Source: Bacteroidia bacterium
GTDB lineage: Bacteria; Bacteroidota; Bacteroidia; B-17B0; Aurantibacillaceae
NCBI GenBank assembly: GCA_016787785.1
Contig: JAEUTO010000010.1
Location: forward strand, 472,711 to 536,710
DNA: 64,000 nucleotides
Direction of reading: 5' to 3'
Each line of letters begins with the position of its first letter. Positions within the stretch are counted from its first letter, which is position 1. Below are positions 1 to 7,857 of the stretch, in pieces. A program made the position numbers and the translations under genes. The notes under the pieces were generated by a model. The model worked only from the letters and a program-made list of their open reading frames with translations, did no database searches and was not told the DNA's origin.

Positions 1-2
1 CC

Positions 3-332
3 CGATGGATAGAAACAGTTTACGATGCCGTGCATAAAACCCCAGATGTGGTTTTATATGGTACGGACTGGCTGGCTTTTGCGCACATTATTATTGCCTT
101 GTTTTTTGTGCCTGTTTATATTGATCCTGTTCGATATAAAGCCAATTTAATTGTGGCTATGACAGCTTGCGGCGCTGTATTTCTTTTGGCTTTTATTTGC
201 GGACCAATTCGGGGCATTCCATTTTTTCATCAATTAATAGACTGCTCTTTTGGTTTAATAGGATTTTTCCCTTTGTATTTCGTTTTCAAAAAAATAAGCC
301 AACTGGAAAGATCAAAATATAAAATGAATTAA
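3..332 (+). CDS. Membrane protein, 5'-truncated by the window edge
   Basis: The reading frame is open to the left edge (in-frame codons from base 3), so the gene almost certainly begins outside the window; a GTG at 30 is an alternative start but would be internal. The visible 110 residues contain about three hydrophobic membrane segments (near HIIIALFFV, IVAMTACGAVFLLAFI and IGFFPLYFVF) and a short lysine-rich tail. I do not recognise a named family. It ends one base before the next gene, also an integral membrane protein, which suggests a shared operon reaching the kinase gene at 3563-3937. Confidence 0.7.
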   Translation, partial: RWIETVYDAVHKTPDVVLYGTDWLAFAHIIIALFFVPVYIDPVRYKANLIVAMTACGAVFLLAFICGPIRGIPFFHQLIDCSFGLIGFFPLYFVFKKISQLERSKYKMN

Positions 333-333
333 T

Positions 334-1035
334 ATGCATACAACAAAAAAAATAATTACCTGGGTTTGCTTATTTGCAATTGCCATGGGCTTTATGGAAA
401 GCGCAGTAGTAATTTACCTGCGCGAATTGTACTACAAAGGTGGTTTTGAGTTTCCTTTAAAACAGATCTCACCCTTTGTAGCCAAGGTCGAATTCTTTCG
501 CGAGATAGCAACCATAATTATGCTTGTTGGTTGCGGCATTATGGCCGGAAAAAATAAACTGCAGCGTTTTGCTTATTTTGTTTTAGCCTTCGCAATCTGG
601 GATATTTTTTATTACGTGTTCTTATATGTTTGCTTAGGTTGGCCGCAGGCTTTAAACACCTGGGATATTTTATTTTTAATTCCTGTGCCCTGGGTTGGTC
701 CGGTGTGGGCGCCCTGCCTGTTATCCTTATTAATGATCGTTGGTTCGGTATTTATAATTTACAAAGTAGATGATCAACCAAATTATAGTGTAGGTCGTCC
801 GTTCTGGTGGCTTTTAATTTCAGGTGCAGTTGTTTGCATTGTTTCTTTTATGTGGGATTACCTTTGTTATATTAAAGGCGATTGTTGGTCTATTGGCTCC
901 GATAAAAATTTGTTTTCTGAAGTTGATACCTACGTACCCACTGAATTTAATTATCCTTTATTTCTTATTGGTTTTTTCTTAATGCTTTTTCCTGTTGCTT
1001 ATTCAATGTATCTATCAAATAAATTAAAAAAATAA
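334..1035 (+). CDS. Conserved integral membrane protein, function unknown
   Basis: This 233-residue protein has about six hydrophobic segments and several tryptophan/proline-rich stretches, such as the loop LIPVPWVGPVWAP near its middle. It resembles uncharacterised Bacteroidota membrane proteins, and I can give it no function. The ATG lies one base after the upstream stop, and the next gene starts two bases after its stop, so it is probably co-transcribed with both. No signal peptide separate from the first membrane span and no catalytic motif is visible. Confidence 0.65.
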   Translation: MHTTKKIITWVCLFAIAMGFMESAVVIYLRELYYKGGFEFPLKQISPFVAKVEFFREIATIIMLVGCGIMAGKNKLQRFAYFVLAFAIWDIFYYVFLYVCLGWPQALNTWDILFLIPVPWVGPVWAPCLLSLLMIVGSVFIIYKVDDQPNYSVGRPFWWLLISGAVVCIVSFMWDYLCYIKGDCWSIGSDKNLFSEVDTYVPTEFNYPLFLIGFFLMLFPVAYSMYLSNKLKK

Positions 1036-1037
1036 AA

Positions 1038-2945
1038 ATGAAAAGAAACGATTGGTTACTGATTGCTTCGGCAATTATTTTCAGCATCTTGTTTTACAAA
1101 CAAGCCACCGGCATAAATTATTTATTATTTACCGGTTTAGTAACAGCTTTAATAGCCTATTTTAATCCGGATAACTTTAAAAAATGGCAATGGTGGTATT
1201 ACGCTGCGGTAACCAATCTGTGTGGTTTTGCCGTGTTTTATTGCAATAGTAATTTATCTGTATTTGCATGCGTTTTTTCGCTCTTCGTTTTTTCTGGCAA
1301 GAGTTTTAATTACAAGAATTCTATTATTGTTAACCTGGCCTTTAGCATTGGGTCGGTGGTGGCTTCAGTTGCTTTTGTAATAATAGATTATATTAATTTA
1401 AGAAAACAAAATGTACCATCTGAAAAAAAGAAGAGTCGTAAAATTTATTTTGGTGTTTTTATTGCATTGGTTATTGCTATTGTATTCTTTGCGTTATATC
1501 AGCAGGCAAACCCTTTATTTAAAGATTTTACAAAGAACATAGACTTAAGCTGGATAAGCATTGGCTGGTGCCTTTTTGCCATCTGGGGATTTTTAGTGTT
1601 ATATGGGTTGATCTACTATAAAGAAGTGAAAGTATTTTCAGACTGGGATATAAAGTTTAACCGTACACTCGAAAATAGCGCAACAGAAAGTACAGAAGTA
1701 AAAGAAATTAGTAATACTACTGTTATTGCTTTAGCGTTATTTGGAATATTAAATGTGATGTTGGTTTTAGTTAATGCTTTAGACCTTACCAATTTATTAG
1801 GTACTCACGAGTTGCCAAAGGGAATTTATCTTTCAGATTTTGTGCATAATGCAGTGTGGAGTTTGGTATTCTCTATTATTATAGCAGTTGGTTTAATAAT
1901 GTGGTTCTTTAAAGGTGACCTTAATTTTAATAAACAAGCTAAAACGCTAAAACTATTGGTGTATTTCTGGATCCTTCAAAGCGCGGTAATGGTGATCTCA
2001 GCAATGGTAAGAAATTCGTGGTATGTTGCCGAATACCAATTAACCTATTTGCGTATTGGCGTGTATGTTTTCTTAGCATTAAGTTTAGTAGGTTTGTTAT
2101 TTACATTCTTAAAGATCAGCCAAACTAAAAGCGCCTGGTATTTGGTTAGACAAAATTTTGAAGCATGGTTCTTAATTTTAGGGCTGTGTTCTATCGTTAA
2201 CTGGGACAAACTCATATCTGACTATAATATTTCAAACGCCAAAAGTTTTAAGGCATTGGATAAAGGCTATTTGGTTAATTTATCAAATGCTAATTTGCCC
2301 GATCTTACGCAATTATTCTTCAAAGAAAAAAAAGATAGTCTGTTTAATTCAACTGCTGATTTTCAAAAACAATATGAATTCAAAAATCTTTCAACCCGTA
2401 TTTATAATTTTATTTTAGAAGAGAAAGGGGAGACCTGGCAAAGTTTTAATTTACGAGATAAGGTTATTATGGAACGGATGGACCAACAATTTAAAGATGG
2501 AATAATTACAAATTTAGCACTGGATTATAACTGGAATGTAGAGTTAAAGAACCTTACAAGACTAAAGCGTTTGAAGGTTTTAACTTTAGGAAACCCAACA
2601 CTCGATTTTGAACAAATAGCTTTTTTCAAAGATCTTGAAGAATTGACTGTGAGTAATTTTAATGGAGGACGTTTAAAGAACATCATTTTTAATAAGAACT
2701 TAAAAAAGTTTACAGTGTTAAGCTATTTTGACGGCGAAAGGGACTTTAGATGTTTTAAATTACTTGATAAATTAGAATTCATCGCGCTTCCATCTATAAG
2801 CAATGAAGATCTTTTGAAACTGAACGATCACCCTTCTTTAAAAGTGTTACAGTTAACAAGCGTTTACGATGAGCAAAAGCAATTCATTAAAGATCATCGT
2901 TTATCCTTTAAAGTTGTAGAAGGAGGGTATTATGCGAGCAGGTAA
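1038..2945 (+). CDS. DUF4153/DUF4173-type membrane protein with C-terminal leucine-rich repeats
   Basis: The 635-residue product has two parts. Roughly residues 1-400 contain about ten to twelve hydrophobic segments and the pattern TYLRIGVYVFLALSL, typical of the DUF4153/DUF4173 membrane family of unknown function. Residues about 485-635 are soluble and carry five imperfect leucine-rich repeats of 22-25 residues (LKRLKVLTLGN, FKDLEELTVSN, NKNLKKFTVLS, LDKLEFIALPS, HPSLKVLQLTS). The last helix before the repeats suggests they face the cytoplasm or periplasm as a binding module. The stop overlaps the next gene by 14 bases, which points to translational coupling. The fusion is what I see; the role is unknown. 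Confidence 0.8.
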   Translation: MKRNDWLLIASAIIFSILFYKQATGINYLLFTGLVTALIAYFNPDNFKKWQWWYYAAVTNLCGFAVFYCNSNLSVFACVFSLFVFSGKSFNYKNSIIVNLAFSIGSVVASVAFVIIDYINLRKQNVPSEKKKSRKIYFGVFIALVIAIVFFALYQQANPLFKDFTKNIDLSWISIGWCLFAIWGFLVLYGLIYYKEVKVFSDWDIKFNRTLENSATESTEVKEISNTTVIALALFGILNVMLVLVNALDLTNLLGTHELPKGIYLSDFVHNAVWSLVFSIIIAVGLIMWFFKGDLNFNKQAKTLKLLVYFWILQSAVMVISAMVRNSWYVAEYQLTYLRIGVYVFLALSLVGLLFTFLKISQTKSAWYLVRQNFEAWFLILGLCSIVNWDKLISDYNISNAKSFKALDKGYLVNLSNANLPDLTQLFFKEKKDSLFNSTADFQKQYEFKNLSTRIYNFILEEKGETWQSFNLRDKVIMERMDQQFKDGIITNLALDYNWNVELKNLTRLKRLKVLTLGNPTLDFEQIAFFKDLEELTVSNFNGGRLKNIIFNKNLKKFTVLSYFDGERDFRCFKLLDKLEFIALPSISNEDLLKLNDHPSLKVLQLTSVYDEQKQFIKDHRLSFKVVEGGYYASR

Positions 2946-3576
2946 TCTTTTAAAGTTATTTTGTTTCTGTTTGTTGTTGCTTTTTGCAAGAATTATAAGA
3001 ACAGAACAATTATCGTACATCTTTTTGATTTGGAATTTATTTTTGGCATTTATACCGTATCTGCTAATCAAGAATTTTAAAACAGAGCAACATAAATTGT
3101 TGCAGGCAATCATAATTGGTACAACTATTTTATTTTTGCCTAACGCACCTTACATTTTGACTGATCTTTTTCATTTGCGCGAAAGAATAGCGGCGCCCAT
3201 GTGGTTAGATCTTATCTTAATTTTGAGCTTTGCTTTTTTAGGAATGGTGTTTTTTATATTAAGCGTTAACCGGTTGCTGGCCATTTCAAATGCGCTGTTT
3301 AACTCAAGGTGGATCACCAGCGGCATAAAATTTGTTATTATGCTTTCCAGCTCTTATGGTATTTATTTAGGCAGGTATTTACGTTTAAACAGTTGGGATA
3401 TTGTTTTTAATCCCTTTCATCTTGCAAAGCAAATGTTGGGCTCTGTTTTTAACGAGAATTGTTACAAAGAAACATTGGCGGTTACAATTACGTTCACAAT
3501 TTTTTTATATTTAGTATTTGAAATTATGGCTTCTTTAAAACAGGCAATTAGTACACAACAAAATGAGTTATCTTAA
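2932..3576 (+). CDS. DUF1361 family membrane protein
   Basis: The 214-residue protein has six or seven hydrophobic segments and two DUF1361 hallmarks: FLPNAPYILTDLFHL near residues 64-78 and YLGRYLRLNSWD near residues 143-154. The family is widespread in Bacteroidota and Firmicutes and has no assigned function. Its ATG lies inside the end of the upstream DUF4153-type gene (14-base overlap), and its own end overlaps the kinase gene by 14 bases, so the three are probably one transcriptional and translational unit. Confidence 0.85.
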   Translation: MRAGNLLKLFCFCLLLLFARIIRTEQLSYIFLIWNLFLAFIPYLLIKNFKTEQHKLLQAIIIGTTILFLPNAPYILTDLFHLRERIAAPMWLDLILILSFAFLGMVFFILSVNRLLAISNALFNSRWITSGIKFVIMLSSSYGIYLGRYLRLNSWDIVFNPFHLAKQMLGSVFNENCYKETLAVTITFTIFLYLVFEIMASLKQAISTQQNELS

Positions 3577-3937
3577 AAAACGAAAGAACGCGTTTGGTTT
3601 TGCATTTTCAGGTCTTTTCCAAGCTTTTAAAAGTGAGAAACATTTGCAATTGCAGGGCATTATTTCATTGCTAGTTATTGCAGCGGGAGTGTTTTTTGAT
3701 ATTTCGATCCGTAAGTGGTTGGCAGTTGCCGGTTGTATTGCACTTGTTATTTCGCTTGAGTTAATTAATTCAGCCATCGAAAAATTATGTGATCTTTATT
3801 CAACCGAACAAAACCCAAAGATCAAATATATCAAAGATGTTTCAGCCGCTGCGGTATTAGTAGTTTCTATTTTTGCGGCAATAGTTGGCGTGATAATCTT
3901 TTGGAGTGATGTTACAAGGTTAATTATGGGACATTAA
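3563..3937 (+). CDS. dgkA: Diacylglycerol kinase / undecaprenol kinase family (DgkA-like)
   Basis: This 124-residue integral membrane kinase belongs to the prokaryotic DgkA family, which phosphorylates diacylglycerol or undecaprenol with ATP at the inner membrane. The family signature ELINSAIEKLCD (near residues 65-76) holds the conserved glutamates that bind metal-ATP, followed by KYIKDVSAAAVL and three membrane spans. Length matches the family. Gram-positive relatives act on undecaprenol, so the substrate here is open. It is the last gene of the overlapping membrane operon; a cluster of short inverted repeats follows it. Confidence 0.88.
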   Translation: MSYLKKRKNAFGFAFSGLFQAFKSEKHLQLQGIISLLVIAAGVFFDISIRKWLAVAGCIALVISLELINSAIEKLCDLYSTEQNPKIKYIKDVSAAAVLVVSIFAAIVGVIIFWSDVTRLIMGH

Positions 3938-3968
3938 CATTAGCTGTTCAATAACTTTTACATTTTAC

Positions 3969-4014
3969 TACAGGCTTTTCCTGTAACTACTATAATTTAG
4001 TAGTATCAATACTA
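3969..4014. repeat. Three consecutive short inverted repeats
   Basis: TACAGG (3969-3974) pairs with CCTGTA (3980-3985), ACTACTA (3986-3992) with TAGTAGT (3998-4004), and TAGTAT (4001-4006) with ATACTA (4009-4014). The second and third share bases, so they are mutually exclusive folds. There is no U-tract, so this is not a standard terminator. It sits between dgkA and the deacetylase-like gene. Confidence 0.5.
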
Positions 4015-4046
4015 TCCTTGTATATTCGGTAAAGAACAGCAATCGG

Positions 4047-5297
4047 TTGCATTACATCCTAAAAACGTTATTGAATGATGCTTTAGGCTTGGAAGTAACA
4101 CAAACGGTTAATCTTGAAGAATTTAAAGGTTCACCTTTGCCAAAAATTAATTACTCGGATGTTAAAATAGAAAATTGTTTAACTGTTCTGCCGCACACTA
4201 TTTTATTCAATGTGGGTGTAAAAGATTATCCCATCGAGGTAAGTAACCATCCGCAATTCTTCAAGCTATTTTTTAAAAACGCTAATTCAGTTATTCCCTT
4301 TGATCTTTTTGGCGCTGCTTTTTGGTTACTTTCGCGCTACGAGGAATATTTGCCATACAAAACCGATAATTACGACCGTTTTAATTACCGTTCTGGCCTT
4401 GCATACCAGTACGATTTTATAAACATACCTTTAATAAACCTTTGGCTGGAACAATTGCAGCTAGCTTTGAAAGAAATTTTTCCGGCAATAAAATTTAAAG
4501 AGCAGCAGTATAAGTTTATTTCTACCGTTGATATTGATAATGCGTTTAAATATAAACACAAGGGCGTTGTGCGCGCCATGGCCGGTTACGCAAAGGATAT
4601 TCTTTCGAAGGATGCTAAGAGTTTTAGGTCAAGAGTAAGTGTTATCTCCGGCAAAAAAAAAGACCCCTTTGATTGTTACGATTTTTTAATTGAAGCGCAC
4701 AAACAACAAAATGTAAATGCCATTTATTTTTTCCTCTTAGGAGATTATGGTCCGAATGATAAGAACCAGTCTGCCACCAATTTGCCATTTCAGTCATTAA
4801 TAAAAAGTATGGCAGATTATTCGGCGGTGGGTATTCATCCTTCTTTTGGATCAACCAATAAGATCCAGCAATTAAAAGTAGAGATCAGTCGCTTGTCAAA
4901 TATCATTCACGCGCCCGTAACAATTAGCAGACAACATTTTTCTATTCTTAAATTTCCAAAGACCTATCAAAATTTGTTGCAGGCAGGTATTGAGCAGGAT
5001 TTTTCTATGGGTTACACTAATGTAAATGGTTTCAGAGCATCTTATTGTTTCCCTTATAAATGGTATAATATAGAAAGCGAGATGCTAACGCCATTAACCA
5101 TAAATTCGTTTTGTATAGCCGAGAACACGATGGTGTATTATTCTAAAAAAGAAAATAAGACTTTGGCAGAACAAGCTTTACCAATCATCAATGAGGTGAA
5201 AAAATATAAAGGCCAATTAATTTCCATTTTTCATAACGATACCTTTAATGAAGAAATAGAAAAATTCTATTTAGAGTTTTTGGAAATGGCGAGGTAG
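4047..5297 (+). CDS. Polysaccharide deacetylase-like protein (DUF7033 type)
   Basis: The 416-residue protein looks like the Bacteroidota family that joins an N-terminal DUF7033-like region to a polysaccharide deacetylase NodB fold. The probable metal-binding motifs are VDID (Asp162, Asp164) in STVDIDNAF and His264 in GIHPSF; a late His (near FHNDTF) could complete the site. No signal peptide is seen, so it probably acts in the cytoplasm on a glycan precursor or a lipid-linked sugar. The start is TTG at 4047, the first start after the upstream stops, preceded by TATATTCG (4021-4028), close to the Bacteroidota -7 box. The exact substrate is unknown. Confidence 0.75.
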   Translation: MHYILKTLLNDALGLEVTQTVNLEEFKGSPLPKINYSDVKIENCLTVLPHTILFNVGVKDYPIEVSNHPQFFKLFFKNANSVIPFDLFGAAFWLLSRYEEYLPYKTDNYDRFNYRSGLAYQYDFINIPLINLWLEQLQLALKEIFPAIKFKEQQYKFISTVDIDNAFKYKHKGVVRAMAGYAKDILSKDAKSFRSRVSVISGKKKDPFDCYDFLIEAHKQQNVNAIYFFLLGDYGPNDKNQSATNLPFQSLIKSMADYSAVGIHPSFGSTNKIQQLKVEISRLSNIIHAPVTISRQHFSILKFPKTYQNLLQAGIEQDFSMGYTNVNGFRASYCFPYKWYNIESEMLTPLTINSFCIAENTMVYYSKKENKTLAEQALPIINEVKKYKGQLISIFHNDTFNEEIEKFYLEFLEMAR

Positions 5298-5302
5298 GTA
5301 CA

Positions 5303-5968
5303 CTAATTCATTTGCTGCAATTCCATATATATATTCTTAACCACCTGTGCCAGGCTGGATAAGATCATTTGCACGCCAATACCAATTACTAAAAAGCCCA
5401 TGATCTTTGAAAGTGAGGTAAGACCCGCTTGTCCGGCATATTTCATTAACCTTGGCGCAAACTTGAAAATAAAATAAATAGAAAAAGAAACTATTATAAT
5501 TGCTGCAATGGCTACAACGTCCTGTCCAACACCTTTTAACCAGTCGTCTGGCCTGCTGGCATATAAGGTAATTAAAAAGGACATGGAACCTGGTCCGGCC
5601 AGCAATGGCATGGCGAGGGGGGAGAAGGAGATATCCTCTTTTTTATCACTTTCTTCTTTTATTTTACCCGAAATTTCTTTTTTGTGCGTAACATTTAAAA
5701 GTTGCCAACCCGACCTGAAAATTACTAGTCCGCCTGCTACACGCAGCGCCGGTATAGTGATCCCAAAAAAATTAAGAAGATAAACGCCAATAAAGTAAGA
5801 CACGATGCAAATTAACATAATGTATAAGCAGGTCTTTTTAAGTGTTTTTAATTTGTTTTCCTCCGTCATATCAGAGGTTAAGCTTATAAACACAGGTAAG
5901 CCGCCCAGTGGATTTATCAGAGAGAAAAGACCAACAAGTATGGTTAAAAAAACAGATGTTTCAAACAT
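5303..5968 (-). CDS. MarC family (UPF0056) integral membrane protein
   Basis: The 221-residue protein has six hydrophobic segments and the family signature NPLGGLPVF near residues 19-27, with a second conserved block PLAMPLLAGPGS near residues 116-127. MarC proteins are inner-membrane proteins once linked to multiple antibiotic resistance in E. coli; that link was later withdrawn and the function is unsettled. Its end lies five bases from the end of the convergent deacetylase-like gene, and its start is divergent from cdsA. Confidence 0.88.
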   Translation of the reverse strand: MFETSVFLTILVGLFSLINPLGGLPVFISLTSDMTEENKLKTLKKTCLYIMLICIVSYFIGVYLLNFFGITIPALRVAGGLVIFRSGWQLLNVTHKKEISGKIKEESDKKEDISFSPLAMPLLAGPGSMSFLITLYASRPDDWLKGVGQDVVAIAAIIIVSFSIYFIFKFAPRLMKYAGQAGLTSLSKIMGFLVIGIGVQMILSSLAQVVKNIYMELQQMN

Positions 5969-6053
5969 GGGCGCAAAATTAATATTATTTCAGGGACCAA
6001 ATGAGATAATTGACCTGATATAATCGTTAATAAAATACAAACGAATAAAAGCT

Positions 6054-6061
6054 TATTTTTG
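6054..6061 (+). promoter_or_regulatory. Bacteroidota -7 promoter box for cdsA
   Basis: TATTTTTG is an exact match to the Bacteroidota -7 consensus TAnnTTTG. It ends six bases before the ATG at 6068, so the transcript would have almost no leader. No clear -33 TTTG is seen upstream. Confidence 0.5.
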
Positions 6062-6067
6062 TTGTTA

Positions 6068-6955
6068 ATGGCGTTAAATTTAAAAACATTAGCTACCCGA
6101 AGCGCAAGTGCCGCAGTATTTGTTGTACTGTTGGTTGGTTGTGTTTATTGGAGCTACATTTCCTTTTCTGTTTTCTTTTTTTTGGTTTCAATGATCGGCT
6201 TAAATGAATTTTATAAGATAGCTGAAAAGATGGGGGCAAAGCCATTTAAGGTTGTTGGCTTTATTTTTGGAATCATTACCTATATAGGTGTTGTGCCGTT
6301 AACTAAATTTATTTCAAATCCGGGGGATGATGATCTTGACGTTTCAGTACAATATTCCTCTATGGAGGATCTTCAAAGTGGTTTTTTGGCGCTTATCATT
6401 CTTTGCCCATTTATTCTTTTAGCAACTGCACTTTTTAGTAAGAAAGAAAATTCAATACAAAATGCTTTGTATTCGCTGGGTGGAATAATTTATGCTGTAA
6501 TACCCTTTGGTTTATTAAATCAAACTGTTTTTTATGATGATGGCTGCACCGGAGCATTTTTTACGCCTAACCTGATCCTTGGAATAATATTTCTAATATG
6601 GAGTAACGATACCTTTGCTTATTTAGGTGGGAGTTTATTTGGAAAGAATAAAATGATAGAGCGCGTTTCTCCCGGCAAGACGTGGGAAGGAACCATTATT
6701 GGTGTTCTAATAACGTTTGGACTAAGCTTTTTATTTAATATGCTTTATAATTTGGGAGATTACACCTGGCAAATACTAGGTATAATAGTACCAGTATTAG
6801 CAACAATAGGCGATCTGGTTGAGAGTAAATTAAAACGTGAGGCCGGAGTGAAGGATAGTGGCAGTATAATGCCCGGGCATGGTGGCGTGCTCGATAGGTT
6901 TGACAGTTTAATTTTTGTATCGCCTTTCGTTTACGTACTTTTTAAATTGCTTTAA
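6068..6955 (+). CDS. cdsA: Phosphatidate cytidylyltransferase
   Basis: CdsA makes CDP-diacylglycerol from phosphatidic acid and CTP at the inner membrane, the branch point to all phospholipids. The 295-residue protein has about eight membrane spans and the full family signature near residues 253-280, from SKLKREAGVKDSGS to HGGVLDRFD, with the conserved Lys, Asp, His and Arg in place. I choose ATG 6068 rather than the in-frame TTG at 6059 because the TTG overlaps the promoter box. The stop shares four bases with the convergent small gene at 6952. Confidence 0.95.
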   Translation: MALNLKTLATRSASAAVFVVLLVGCVYWSYISFSVFFFLVSMIGLNEFYKIAEKMGAKPFKVVGFIFGIITYIGVVPLTKFISNPGDDDLDVSVQYSSMEDLQSGFLALIILCPFILLATALFSKKENSIQNALYSLGGIIYAVIPFGLLNQTVFYDDGCTGAFFTPNLILGIIFLIWSNDTFAYLGGSLFGKNKMIERVSPGKTWEGTIIGVLITFGLSFLFNMLYNLGDYTWQILGIIVPVLATIGDLVESKLKREAGVKDSGSIMPGHGGVLDRFDSLIFVSPFVYVLFKLL

Positions 6956-7239
6956 AGTTTCACCGAGTGTACGCGGTGAATTGGAATAACAACACCTTGT
7001 TTTAGAATAACCCTTTTATCGGTTATGCCCCAAACAGTTGTTTCTACAACTTTGCAAGACGAATCATCCTCAAAATAAATTCTGATCTTTGAATGTTCCC
7101 TGTTACCTAGTGTAAGAGCTCTGTCCAATTCAGCTATTCTCTCTTTTCTTTTTTCTGCATCATGTAAAACTTCGGTGGATGGGAATTTTAAGTTTTCAAT
7201 TTCTTCTTTTTCTATCGGTTGAAATTCTGCTATAACCAT
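6952..7239 (-). CDS. Small conserved Bacteroidota protein, unknown function
   Basis: This 95-residue soluble protein has a charged N-terminal helix (EKRKERIAELDRALTLGN) and a C-terminal beta-rich part (KVVETTVWGITDKRVILKQGVVIPIHRVHSV) that recalls a small SH3- or PH-like barrel. I remember similar uncharacterised proteins in other Bacteroidota but no function. Its stop codon overlaps the stop of cdsA on the other strand by four bases. Confidence 0.7.
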   Translation of the reverse strand: MVIAEFQPIEKEEIENLKFPSTEVLHDAEKRKERIAELDRALTLGNREHSKIRIYFEDDSSCKVVETTVWGITDKRVILKQGVVIPIHRVHSVKL

Positions 7240-7320
7240 GGTGTTAAGGGATTAAAAGTTAATAATAAGAGATAACGTTTATATGAAACGCTTAAAGTAC
7301 AAAAAGGTTTCAGATGTTAA

Positions 7321-7857
7321 TTATTTTATCTGACTTTTTAGTGTTTTAAATAACTCAGTTGCTTTTTGACTTCCGATTCTGTACGTAAACCCATCATTAT
7401 CAACCAATTCTATAAACTCTTCGCCGCTTGTATAAAAACGTATTACACCTTTGTTATGGAGGTTATAAACAGCCCTTCGAAGAATGTTCTTCTTATAACG
7501 GCTCTTTCTCATCGATACAATGTTTTTTAGATCTATTTTAACTTTCCGTGCTGTCCAAAAGCCATCAATGATGATGTAACCATTATACACTTTTATTTGC
7601 GTGTGAAGAATATATGTGAGGCCGGTTGAAAAAACCAAAATACTTATACCAATAATAAAAAATATCAAACCCGACTCGTTAATGTTTTGAATAGGGTAGG
7701 AACCGATCTTTACAAAAGACACTTGCACAGGCTTCGGGTTTTCGCTCCAATAATAAGCAATAAAACAAAAAAGCGTAATTAACGAACGAATAACAATACT
7801 AAGGCGGTTGTGGCCCATGTACTGTTTCTCTTCAAATAATATTTCGTTCTTACTCAA
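7321..7857 (-). CDS. Membrane protein with two spans and a PH-like C-terminal domain
   Basis: The 178-residue protein has two hydrophobic segments (about residues 20-38 and 63-85) followed by a soluble region in which a Val/Ile/Tyr-rich stretch suggests the bacterial PH-like fold found after two membrane helices in similar proteins. No enzyme motif is visible. Its start overlaps the end of tilS by eight bases, so the two are likely translated from one message. The fold assignment is inference from the pattern only. Confidence 0.65.
   Translation of the reverse strand: MSKNEILFEEKQYMGHNRLSIVIRSLITLFCFIAYYWSENPKPVQVSFVKIGSYPIQNINESGLIFFIIGISILVFSTGLTYILHTQIKVYNGYIIIDGFWTARKVKIDLKNIVSMRKSRYKKNILRRAVYNLHNKGVIRFYTSGEEFIELVDNDGFTYRIGSQKATELFKTLKSQIK

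Noticed and set aside
3980..3988. A third copy of CCTGTAACT, like the ECF -35 element
   Set aside because: No CGTC is found 16-17 bases downstream, and the site is part of a hairpin arm.
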